Positions 1-6,041 of a stretch of 6,041 nt of DNA are shown one piece after another. Source of the stretch: an uncultured Clostridia bacterium (GTDB lineage: Bacteria > Bacillota > Clostridia > Oscillospirales > Ruminococcaceae); NCBI GenBank assembly GCA_937894185.1, contig CALCSA010000139.1, positions 1 through 6,041 on the forward strand. The letters run 5' to 3'. The number at the start of each line of letters is the position of its first letter. Positions within the stretch are counted from its first letter, which is position 1. The notes beneath the pieces are model-generated. The model ran no database searches, was not told the DNA's origin, and saw only the letters and a list, made by a program, of their open reading frames with translations. The position numbers and the translations under genes are program-made.

Positions 1-1374
1 CTGGTCACCCAACTCAGAGAAGTGTTCCCCTTGTTGGAAGAAGAAAAGCCCGACCCCTTTGCTCTGGTGGGGGGCGAGCAGTCCGCCTTTGATCTGCTGG
101 CCGCCCATTACCGGGAGGATACTCCCCAGACGGCGGCACTGCTCCAATATTTTTCCCGGAGCCGGGGGCAGGTGCTGGACCGGATGGGGAGGGCTGCCTA
201 CAAACCCACCCACAAGCTGACCGACGCAGGCCTTGCGGGGCAGCTGTTCGGCAAGCGGATGCGGCTGTCCCCCAGTCAGGTGGAGCGGTATCACCGCTGC
301 GCCTTTGCCTACTTTGCCCGGGACGGCCTAAAAATCAAGCCCCGCCGCCGGGTGGAGTTTGATCCTCTGGAATCGGGGAGTCTGGTTCACCATGTTTTGC
401 AGGTGATGGTGCAGCAGCACGGGGCGGAGCTGTTCACCCTGCCCAAAGCCCAGATGGAAGCGCAGGTAAGGGAGATTATCGATGGGTATCTGGCCGAGCG
501 CATCCAACAGCAGGAGGCGTTGCCCAAGCGGTTTTCCGACTTGTTCCGGCGGCTGGCGGCCTCCATCACCCGGCTGCTCTGCCATCTGGGGGAAGAACTG
601 GCCCAGAGCCAGTTCCAGCCGGTGGCCTTTGAGCTGCCCATCAGCACAAGGGAGGGGGTTTCCCCCTTGGAGCTGGTCACCGCCGACGGCACCGCCGTTT
701 TGGTGGAAGGCGTGGTGGACCGGGTGGATGTGATGGAGCGGGGAGAAAACCGCTACATCCGGGTGGTGGATTATAAATCCGGCGGCAAGGAGTTTCGGCT
801 GGACGACGTGCTCTACGGCCTGAATTTGCAGATGCTCCTCTACCTGTTCACCATTGCGGAAAATGGCGGAGGCATCTTCCAAAACGCCATTCCCGCCGGG
901 GTGCTCTACCTTCCCGTTCACGCGCGGTATCAAAACGCCGACCGGGATGAGGAAGAGGAAAAAGCCACGGCAGCCCTCAAACGCCAGTGGAAGATGAGCG
1001 GCCTGCTGTTGGAGGACGAAACCAGCCTGCGGGGAATGGAACAGGAATTGAAAGGTGTATTCATTCCCGCCAAGCTGACCGCCGGGGGAACGCTGGACAA
1101 GCGCTCGGCGCTGGCGGGAAAAGCGGCCATGGGGCAGCTTTCCCGGAAAATCAAAGAGCTGATTGCCGAAATGGCGGAAAATCTTTCCCGGGGTGGGATT
1201 TACTCCTGCCCCGTCAGCTCCCGGGGCCACAACCCCTGCGACTACTGCGACTACGCCGCCCTCTGCGGCTTTGAGCCGGGGGATGAAGCCCTGAGCGTGG
1301 AGCCAATGAACTTAGAAGAAGCTTTGGCAGCACTGGAAGAATCCGACCGTCTGCCAAGCACATCAAAAAAGTGA
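1..1374 (+). CDS. addB: AddB, C-terminal part (ATP-dependent helicase/nuclease subunit B), 5' partial
   Basis: This is the subunit of the AddAB helicase-nuclease that carries the 5'-strand nuclease and the Chi-scanning, structural iron-sulfur domain; it acts in the cytoplasm in double-strand break repair. The frame is open from base 1 (codons for LVTQLREVFP), so the gene begins upstream; the GTG at 22 is not a real start. The window holds 457 codons, roughly the last 40% of a typical protein of about 1150 aa. Seen: the SPSQVERYHRC segment with the first cluster cysteine (298-300); the HH pair (388-393); the RecB-type nuclease core GVVDRVD then VVDYKSG, with acidic residues at 718, 727 and 769 and lysine at 775; the downstream glutamine in LNLQ (829); and the terminal C-x2-C-x5-C (cysteines at 1237, 1246, 1264). 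This matches the four-cysteine 4Fe-4S clamp known in AddB. All catalytic and ligand positions look intact. It ends at TGA 1372-1374, 70 bases before addA, so it is almost certainly co-transcribed with addA. Confidence 0.96.
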   Translation: MVTQLREVFPLLEEEKPDPFALVGGEQSAFDLLAAHYREDTPQTAALLQYFSRSRGQVLDRMGRAAYKPTHKLTDAGLAGQLFGKRMRLSPSQVERYHRCAFAYFARDGLKIKPRRRVEFDPLESGSLVHHVLQVMVQQHGAELFTLPKAQMEAQVREIIDGYLAERIQQQEALPKRFSDLFRRLAASITRLLCHLGEELAQSQFQPVAFELPISTREGVSPLELVTADGTAVLVEGVVDRVDVMERGENRYIRVVDYKSGGKEFRLDDVLYGLNLQMLLYLFTIAENGGGIFQNAIPAGVLYLPVHARYQNADRDEEEEKATAALKRQWKMSGLLLEDETSLRGMEQELKGVFIPAKLTAGGTLDKRSALAGKAAMGQLSRKIKELIAEMAENLSRGGIYSCPVSSRGHNPCDYCDYAALCGFEPGDEALSVEPMNLEEALAALEESDRLPSTSKK

Positions 1375-1400
1375 GGTTTCGGCAGCAAAACGCCGAAACC
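1375..1400 (+). other. Perfect 9-bp inverted repeat (hairpin) just after addB stop
   Basis: GGTTTCGGC (1375-1383) and GCCGAAACC (1392-1400) are exact reverse complements separated by an 8-base loop, starting at the first base after the addB TGA. No run of T follows (the next bases are ATACGGTAGG), so it is not a canonical rho-independent terminator. It may be an RNA processing or stability element, or a partial attenuator, that sets the ratio of AddB to AddA. The structure is seen; the role is inference. Confidence 0.75.
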
Positions 1401-1431
1401 ATACGGTAGGGGATAAGTTTTCCATTCCCAA

Positions 1432-1438
1432 AAGGAGG
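1432..1438 (+). promoter_or_regulatory. Ribosome binding site of addA
   Basis: AAGGAGG lies 6 bases before the ATG at 1445. It is a near-perfect Shine-Dalgarno sequence and fixes the addA start at 1445 over internal ATGs. It lies well clear of the hairpin at 1375-1400, so that hairpin should not occlude it. Confidence 0.9.
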
Positions 1439-1444
1439 AAGATC

Positions 1445-4400
1445 ATGGCCGGTCAGTGGACAAAAGCACAGCAGCAGGCCATCCAGTCCCGCAAGGGGCC
1501 GGTGCTGGTCAGCGCCGCCGCCGGCAGCGGAAAGACCTCGGTGCTGGTGGAACGGGCCATCGGCCTGATTTGCGACCCCCATCACCCCATTGACGCCGAC
1601 CGCCTGCTGATTGTCACCTACACCAACGCCGCCGCCGCCGAGATGAAGCAGCGCATCGGCTCCCGGCTGGCCAAGCTGGCCCAACAGCATCCCGAAAATT
1701 TGCGGCTCATCAGCCAGCAGGCCATGCTGTCCCGGGCGGGAATCGGCACCATCCACTCCTTTTGTCTGGGGCTGATTCGGGAAAACTTCCAGCACCTGCC
1801 CATTTCCCACGATTTTTCCGTGGCTGATGAAGGGGAACTGGACCTGATGCGGCAGGAATGCGCCCGCCGCGTTCTGGAGCATTTTTACCTTGAGGACGAG
1901 GACGGTTCCTTTCAGGAGCTGGTGGAGCTGCTTTCCGGCACCCGGGACGACGCCCGCCTCATCGAAATCCTCTTAAAGCTCTACGATTTTGCCCGCTCCC
2001 ATCCCTTTTACCTCAGCTGGCTTACCCGGGTGCAGAGCCTATACGGCGGTAGCCCCGTCATTGAAGAAACCCAGTGGGGCCGCTCTCTGTTGGGCTACGC
2101 AGCCGATACCTTGGATTTTTGCATCGCCTCCATGGAAGGGGCCCGGGAGATGATTGCGCAGGACGAGGCGGCGGAAAAAGCCTACGGACCTGCCTTTTCC
2201 TCCGATCTGGCCCAGCTGATGGCCTGCCGCAGCGCCGTAACGCAGGGAAGTTGGGACAAAGCGGTGTCCGCCCTGAGCCAAATGGAATATCTTAGATTAG
2301 GCCCATTGCGGGGGAACGATACCCTCAAGGCCCGGGCGCAGGGCGCGCGAAAGCGGTGCCGCAAGCTGGTGGAGCGCCTTGCCAAGGATTATCTCAATGC
2401 CACCAGCGGGGATTTTGCCGAAGATATGGCCGATCTTGCCCCCAAGCTGGCCCTCCTTTTTGACTTGACCCGGGAGTTCGACCGGGTGTTTACCGAGGAG
2501 AAAAGCCGGAAAAAGCGGCTGGATTACGCCGATCTGGAGCATCTGGCCCTGAGCCTTTTGGCCCGGGAAGGGGAGGATGGCTCCTATGAGCGCAGCCAGC
2601 TGGCCATGCATCTTTCCGAAAACTTTGAGCAGGTGCTGGTGGACGAATATCAGGACGTCAACGAGGTGCAGGAACTGCTGTTCACCTGCGTTTCCCGGAT
2701 GCAGCAGAACCTGTTTATGGTGGGAGACGCCAAACAGGGCATCTACTCCTTCCGGCTGGCCACCCCCGCCATCTTCCTCCACAAAAAGGAGAGCTACGCC
2801 CTCTACAGCGGGGAAGAAGGGGAGTTCCCCTCCAAGATCATTCTGGACATGAACTTCCGCAGCCGCCGGGAAGTCACCGAGGGGGTCAACTTCCTCTTTT
2901 CCCTGCTGATGAGCCGCCGGCTGGGGGACATCCACTATCAGGGGGAGGAGCGTCTGGTCTGCGGCGCTGTGTATCCCGACTCCACGGGGGATCTTCGCCC
3001 CGAGCTCCTGCTGCTGGACGGGGCGGAATACGCCGGGGAGGATGATCTCCCCACCTTGGAGGCCCGGCAGATCGCCCAAAAAATTGCCCACATGCTGGCA
3101 CAGGAGTATCCTGTTTCCGATGGGGGGGAGGTTCGCCCCTGCCGCCCGGGGGACTTTTGCATCCTGATGCGCTCCCCCAAACGCAGGCTGCAAACCTACT
3201 TCAAAGCGCTGGAGCAGGAGGGCATCCCCGTCTGGGCCCAGAACGCCGACGGCTTTTTGAGCCTGCGGGAGGTGAGCATGGTGCTTTCCCTGCTGGAGGC
3301 TTTGGACAATCCCCTGCTGGACTTGCCTCTGGCGGCGGCGCTGACCTCCCCCTTGTTCGGCTTTAGCGACGACGACATCGCCACTTTGCGGGAAGCGGGC
3401 AAGGACCTGCCCTTTTATCTGGCCTTGGAACAGGGAGCATCGGGGGCGGTGGAGGAAGGCCTTGCCCGACGCTGCTTCGATTTTCTGGAGGTGTTTACCC
3501 ACCTGCGCAGCCGGGCCGCCCTGTTGCCTGCCGACCGTCTTCTGCTGGAGCTATACGCCCGCACCGATGCTCTGGCCGTGGCGCAGGTGATGCCCTTGGG
3601 GGAAAACCGCCGGGCAAACCTTTTGCTTCTGGTGGAGTACGCCTCTACCTATCACGATCTTGGCTACAAGCAGCTGGGAGGCTTTGTGGGATTTTTGACC
3701 CGGCTGCGGGAACGGGGCGGCGACCTTGCCCCTGCCGGACTGGCGGGGGAGAGCGGGGGAGCGGTGCAGATCATGTCGGTTCACCGCTCCAAGGGGCTGG
3801 AATTTCCCATCGTCATTCTGGCGGATACCGCCAAGCAGTTTAACCGCACCGACCTGAACCAGAACTACCAGCTCCACTCGGAGTACGGCTTTGCCTGTGC
3901 CCGCCGGGACCCCCAGACCATGGTTCAGTTTTCCACCCTGCCCATGCAGGCCATCAAGCTGGAACGGATCCGGGACCTGCTGGGGGAGGAACTGCGCATT
4001 CTTTACGTGGCCCTGACCAGAGCCAAGGAAAAGCTGATTATCACCGGATGCGCGGGCAAAAATCTTACCCGCAGGCTGGAAGGCCTTGTGGAAGATGTGG
4101 TGGATGGCCGCCTCAACCCCCGGGCGTTGGAGGAGGCAGGCTGCCTGCTGGACTGGATGCTGGCGGCTCTGCTCCATCACCCCAATGGAGAAGCCCTGCG
4201 GGAGCTGGCGGGCTGTTCCGAACTGCTGCCTCAGGGGGATGGGAATTCGTGGATGATTCAGGTGATTCCCGCTGGGGAGCAGGCTGCTCCATGGGAGGAT
4301 AAAACCCAGCCGCCCCGTCTGGCCCGGCCCGATTCCAATTACTTAAAGCTGCTCACCCGCCGGGCGGCCTGGCGCTATCCCTATGAGCTGCAAACTCAAA

Positions 4401-5002
4401 TTCCCACCAAGCTGGCGGTGTCTCAGGTATCCCAGCGGGAGGAAGGGGAGCAACGGTTTCGTTCCCGCCCCCGCTTTCTACAGGCAAAGGGCCTCACGCC
4501 CACCCAGCGGGGCAACGCCCTGCATCATTTCATGCAGTTTGCCGATTACCACAAGGCTAGAGAAAATTTGGAGGAAGAAATCACCCGAATGGCCCGGCAG
4601 CGGTACCTCACCGCCGCGGAAACAGAAAGTCTGGACCGCAAAGCGCTGATCGCCTTTTTTGAGGGGCCGCTGGCCGACCGGATCTTTGCCGCCGATCAGG
4701 TGTGGCGGGAGCTGCGGTTTCTGGGGGAATACGGCAAGGATGTGCTGGGGGAGCGTCTGGACATGGACGATACCGCCAAGGTAACTCTGCAAGGAGTTGC
4801 CGACTGCGTTTTTGTAGAGAATGGCCGGGCCGTCATCGTGGACTACAAAACCGACCGGGTCAAAACCCGGGAGGAGCTGCTGGAGCGGTACGCGTTACAG
4901 CTTCGGCTTTACCGCCAGATTCTTTCCGGGGCCCTTGCCTATCCCGTGGGGGAATGCCTGCTCTATTCCTTTGCGCTGGGGCAGGCCATTCCGGTAAAGT
5001 AA
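1445..5002 (+). CDS. addA: AddA, ATP-dependent helicase/nuclease subunit A
   Basis: This is the motor subunit of AddAB: a 3'-5' superfamily 1A (UvrD/Rep-like) helicase fused to a RecB-family nuclease. With AddB it unwinds and resects double-strand breaks to load RecA. It has 1185 aa, close to B. subtilis AddA (about 1230). Seen in order: Q-motif region WTKAQQQAIQ (5-14); Walker A AAAGSGKT (24-31); motif Ia VTYTNAAAAEM (57-68); TIHSFC (102-107); Walker B DEYQD (400-404); motif III VGDAKQGIYSFR (426-437); motif IV NFRS (470-473); motif V SVHRSKGLEFP (778-788); motif VI LYVALTRAKEK (853-863); nuclease histidines in GNALHHF (1023-1029), D1120, the DYKTD core (1133-1137) and Q1152 in YALQLRLY. Every catalytic position is present, so both activities should be intact. 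The start is set by AAGGAGG 6 bases upstream. The gene follows addB by 70 bases as the second gene of an addBA operon. The only mild oddity is GVADC where relatives more often have an aliphatic residue before the aspartate. No frameshift is visible. Confidence 0.98.
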   Translation: MAGQWTKAQQQAIQSRKGPVLVSAAAGSGKTSVLVERAIGLICDPHHPIDADRLLIVTYTNAAAAEMKQRIGSRLAKLAQQHPENLRLISQQAMLSRAGIGTIHSFCLGLIRENFQHLPISHDFSVADEGELDLMRQECARRVLEHFYLEDEDGSFQELVELLSGTRDDARLIEILLKLYDFARSHPFYLSWLTRVQSLYGGSPVIEETQWGRSLLGYAADTLDFCIASMEGAREMIAQDEAAEKAYGPAFSSDLAQLMACRSAVTQGSWDKAVSALSQMEYLRLGPLRGNDTLKARAQGARKRCRKLVERLAKDYLNATSGDFAEDMADLAPKLALLFDLTREFDRVFTEEKSRKKRLDYADLEHLALSLLAREGEDGSYERSQLAMHLSENFEQVLVDEYQDVNEVQELLFTCVSRMQQNLFMVGDAKQGIYSFRLATPAIFLHKKESYALYSGEEGEFPSKIILDMNFRSRREVTEGVNFLFSLLMSRRLGDIHYQGEERLVCGAVYPDSTGDLRPELLLLDGAEYAGEDDLPTLEARQIAQKIAHMLAQEYPVSDGGEVRPCRPGDFCILMRSPKRRLQTYFKALEQEGIPVWAQNADGFLSLREVSMVLSLLEALDNPLLDLPLAAALTSPLFGFSDDDIATLREAGKDLPFYLALEQGASGAVEEGLARRCFDFLEVFTHLRSRAALLPADRLLLELYARTDALAVAQVMPLGENRRANLLLLVEYASTYHDLGYKQLGGFVGFLTRLRERGGDLAPAGLAGESGGAVQIMSVHRSKGLEFPIVILADTAKQFNRTDLNQNYQLHSEYGFACARRDPQTMVQFSTLPMQAIKLERIRDLLGEELRILYVALTRAKEKLIITGCAGKNLTRRLEGLVEDVVDGRLNPRALEEAGCLLDWMLAALLHHPNGEALRELAGCSELLPQGDGNSWMIQVIPAGEQAAPWEDKTQPPRLARPDSNYLKLLTRRAAWRYPYELQTQIPTKLAVSQVSQREEGEQRFRSRPRFLQAKGLTPTQRGNALHHFMQFADYHKARENLEEEITRMARQRYLTAAETESLDRKALIAFFEGPLADRIFAADQVWRELRFLGEYGKDVLGERLDMDDTAKVTLQGVADCVFVENGRAVIVDYKTDRVKTREELLERYALQLRLYRQILSGALAYPVGECLLYSFALGQAIPVK

Positions 5003-5113
5003 GCGGAGATTTTGGCTTTACAAATTTTCCCTTGTGGATTATACTGATTCAATGGACGTTTGAAGAAAACGCGTTGGCATTAAAAACTGGGAAAAATTAA
5101 ATTTTATATCCGC
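5003..5113. repeat. Nested imperfect inverted repeats downstream of addA
   Basis: Right after the addA stop, GCGGAGAT (5003-5010) pairs with ATATCCGC (5106-5113) with one mismatch. Inside it, TTTTCCC (5025-5031) pairs with GGGAAAA (5089-5095). A short AT-only palindrome, AAAATT-A-AATTTT, sits at 5093-5105. A read-through addA transcript could fold this way, but the arms are far apart and AT-rich, so chance is a serious alternative. It does not look like a rho-independent terminator. Confidence 0.3.
5017..5045 (+). promoter_or_regulatory. Candidate sigma-A promoter P1 upstream of the Clp ATPase gene
   Basis: TTTACA (5017-5022) and TATACT (5040-5045) are each one base from the vegetative consensus (TTGACA and TATAAT) and are separated by exactly 17 bases. 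It lies 15 bases after the addA stop in the AT-rich spacer. The expected transcript start near 5052 would give a leader of about 150 bases before the ATG at 5205, spanning the CCAATT repeats and the second -10 box. Confidence 0.6.
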
Positions 5114-5114
5114 T

Positions 5115-5138
5115 GCCAATTTCCAATCATTAATTGGC
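5115..5138. repeat. Inverted repeat GCCAATT-N10-AATTGGC, candidate operator
   Basis: GCCAATT (5115-5121) and AATTGGC (5132-5138) are exact reverse complements around a 10-base spacer. The motif recurs in part as CCAAT (5123-5127) and as CCAATT (5180-5185) just after the TATAAT box. The dyad is centred about 48 bases before the predicted P2 start, next to a very poor -35, a usual position for an activator site. No T-run follows, so it is not a terminator. I do not recognise the cognate regulator. Confidence 0.4.
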
Positions 5139-5162
5139 CACATACCGTTCACACAAAAGGTG

Positions 5163-5168
5163 TATAAT
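5163..5168 (+). promoter_or_regulatory. Perfect -10 box of candidate promoter P2 for the Clp ATPase gene
   Basis: TATAAT is an exact -10 consensus, 36 bases before the ATG at 5205, with a predicted start near 5175 and a leader of about 30 bases. No acceptable -35 is found: with spacers of 16 to 18 bases the hexamers match consensus at two positions or fewer. The TG directly before the box is one base off the extended -10 spacing. The promoter may therefore be weak or activator-dependent. No CtsR heptad repeat (GGTCAAA type) or CIRCE element is visible around it. Confidence 0.55.
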
Positions 5169-5193
5169 AGGGTACAGGTCCAATTGCGAAACC

Positions 5194-5199
5194 GAGGTG
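5194..5199 (+). promoter_or_regulatory. Ribosome binding site of the Clp ATPase gene
   Basis: GAGGTG is complementary to the 16S anti-Shine-Dalgarno and ends 5 bases before the ATG at 5205. It favours that start over the in-frame ATG at 5211, which would leave 11 bases. Either start keeps the whole zinc finger. Confidence 0.75.
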
Positions 5200-5204
5200 T
5201 AGGC

Positions 5205-6041
5205 ATGAATATGCTTTGTTCAAGATGTAAAGTGCGAATGGCCGTTCTGTTTCTGGCCCATATGGAAAACGGGGAGATGCAGAACAAGGGTCTGTGTCTC
5301 AAATGCGCCAAGGAGCTAAACATCCCCCAAATTAAGGAAGTCATGGATAAAATGGGGATTTCCGACGAGGATATCGAAACCATGAGCAACCAGATGCAGG
5401 ATTTTATGCAGGGGGATCTGGGCCTGGATTTAAACGGAGATTTTGAGATGGGGGGCGCTCAGGCGCTGCCTTTGATTCAGAACCTGATGAGCGAAATGAG
5501 CGGCGATGGCGAAAACAAACCGGCTCATCAGGGGCCGCCGGAGCGGCAGAAAAACAAAGAAGAAAAACAAAAGCGGGAGCGTTCCCGCAAGCGCAAGTTC
5601 TTGGATAACTTTTGCGAGAATCTGACCGAAAAGGCCAAAGACGGCAAGATCGACAACATTGTAGGCCGGGAAAAAGAAATCTACCGGGTGATTCAGATCC
5701 TCAACCGGCGGACCAAGAACAACCCCTGCCTGATTGGTGAGCCAGGTGTGGGCAAGACCGCCATCGCCGAGGGAATCGCCCAAAAGCTGGCCGCCGGAGA
5801 CGTCCCGCCCCGTCTGGCGGAAAAAGAGCTTTACCTGCTGGATTTGACCGCCCTCATTGCCGGAACCCAGTTCCGGGGCCAGTTCGAAAGCAGGGTCAAG
5901 GGCTTGATTAACGAAATCAAGGATGCGGGCAACGTCATCCTCTTTATCGACGAGGTTCACAATATTGTGGGCGCCGGAGACAGCGAGGGCACCATGAACA
6001 CCGCCAACATCCTCAAGCCCGCCCTTTCCCGGGGGGAGATT
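5205..6041 (+). CDS. clpE: ClpE-type Clp/Hsp100 AAA+ ATPase with N-terminal zinc finger, 3' partial
   Basis: This is a cytoplasmic ATP-driven unfoldase of the Clp/Hsp100 family, expected to feed substrates to ClpP in protein quality control. The first 279 codons are present and the gene runs off the right edge. Seen: a zinc finger C5-x2-C8 ... C31-x2-C34 (MLCSRCK, then LCLKCAKEL), like those of ClpE and McsA; a linker of about 95 residues, acidic and Met-rich up to about residue 100 and then strongly basic (KNKEEKQKRERSRKRK); and the first AAA+ domain, starting near KFLDNFCENLTEKA, with NIVGREKE, Walker A GEPGVGKT (178-185), pore loop GTQFRGQFE (220-228) and Walker B ILFIDE (245-250). The paired ClpN repeats of ClpC and ClpA are absent, which is why I favour ClpE over ClpC. 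The pore loop has Phe instead of the commoner Tyr, a conservative change. The second AAA+ domain and any ClpP-binding loop lie outside the window, so ClpP partnership is inferred. True orthology to B. subtilis clpE is not proven. It has its own promoter candidates after addA. Confidence 0.93.
   Translation, partial: MNMLCSRCKVRMAVLFLAHMENGEMQNKGLCLKCAKELNIPQIKEVMDKMGISDEDIETMSNQMQDFMQGDLGLDLNGDFEMGGAQALPLIQNLMSEMSGDGENKPAHQGPPERQKNKEEKQKRERSRKRKFLDNFCENLTEKAKDGKIDNIVGREKEIYRVIQILNRRTKNNPCLIGEPGVGKTAIAEGIAQKLAAGDVPPRLAEKELYLLDLTALIAGTQFRGQFESRVKGLINEIKDAGNVILFIDEVHNIVGAGDSEGTMNTANILKPALSRGEI

Noticed and set aside
22..24. GTG at 22 as the start of the first gene
   Set aside because: The frame is open to base 1 and continues AddB-like sequence, no ribosome binding site precedes it, and the N-terminal majority of AddB must lie upstream.
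328..1230. 300-codon open frame on the minus strand inside addB
   Set aside because: It is a shadow of the addB nuclease domain; the product is Gly/Gln/His-rich and resembles no known family.
254..1530. AGCGG pentamers (e.g. 254-258, 284-288, 1526-1530), the Chi sequence of B. subtilis AddAB
   Set aside because: A pentamer is expected often in GC-rich coding sequence, and the Chi sequence of this organism is unknown; there is no evidence of enrichment beyond codon use.
1214..1882. 222-codon minus-strand open frame across the addB-addA junction
   Set aside because: It is antisense to both genes and the hairpin, has no domain signature, and its composition is that of the other shadows.
2297..3502. 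401-codon open frame on the minus strand inside addA
   Set aside because: It lies antisense to essential helicase motifs of addA, encodes a Gln/Gly/His-rich product with no recognisable domain, and is what GC-rich third positions on the opposite strand produce.
4858..4868. GGTCAAA-like string resembling a half CtsR site
   Set aside because: It is a single copy inside the addA coding region, with no second heptad and no promoter; the spacer before the clp gene has none.
4702..5100. 132-codon plus-strand open frame overlapping the addA 3' end
   Set aside because: It runs in another frame through the AddA nuclease core, with a Gly/Ala/Arg-rich shadow product; its extension past the addA stop is only into non-coding spacer.
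5039..5389. 116-codon minus-strand open frame across the spacer and clp start
   Set aside because: It is antisense to the zinc finger, ribosome binding site and both candidate promoters, with no domain recognised.
5430..5960. 176-codon minus-strand open frame inside the Clp ATPase gene
   Set aside because: It is a shadow of the AAA+ domain on the opposite strand, which has intact Walker A and B motifs.
1..6041. CRISPR array, transposon, tRNA/rRNA, phage or defence system
   Set aside because: No direct-repeat array, transposase, RNA gene or attachment site was seen; addAB and clp are core housekeeping genes.

Overview
The window is ordinary chromosomal core sequence from a GC-rich low-GC-lineage Gram-positive, most likely a member of the class Clostridia (an Oscillospiraceae/Ruminococcaceae-type gut anaerobe). 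This rests on three observations: an AddA/AddB pair, which is the Firmicutes counterpart of RecBCD; strong AGGAGG-type ribosome binding sites; and a Clp ATPase with an N-terminal zinc finger, of a style typical of Firmicutes. The codons favour G/C at third positions, while the 202-base spacer 5003-5204 is clearly AT-richer. The lineage is an inference from gene content and style. No rRNA or other phylogenetic marker is present.

Layout, all on the plus strand: (1) positions 1-1374 hold the C-terminal part of addB, open at the left edge, with the RecB-like nuclease domain and the four cysteines of its iron-sulfur cluster. (2) A 70-base gap, 1375-1444, contains a perfect 9-bp hairpin directly after the addB stop, followed by a strong ribosome binding site. 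(3) Positions 1445-5002 hold a complete addA (1185 aa) with all the superfamily 1 helicase motifs and a C-terminal nuclease domain. (4) Spacer 5003-5204 carries two candidate promoters and several inverted repeats, but no convincing rho-independent terminator. (5) From 5205 to the right edge is the first 279 codons of a Clp/Hsp100 AAA+ ATPase of ClpE type: a four-cysteine zinc finger, a charged linker and most of the first AAA+ domain. It is cut off by the window.

AddA and AddB together form the helicase-nuclease that resects double-strand breaks to prepare single strands for RecA. The two genes read as one operon. The Clp ATPase is an unfoldase, presumably a partner of ClpP, and appears to be a separate transcription unit with its own promoter(s). 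A functional tie to addAB is not shown by the sequence.

I looked for a novel system and did not find one. The points worth a second look are regulatory (the intergenic hairpin, the double promoter and the CCAATT repeats) and architectural (the long acidic-to-basic linker of the Clp ATPase).
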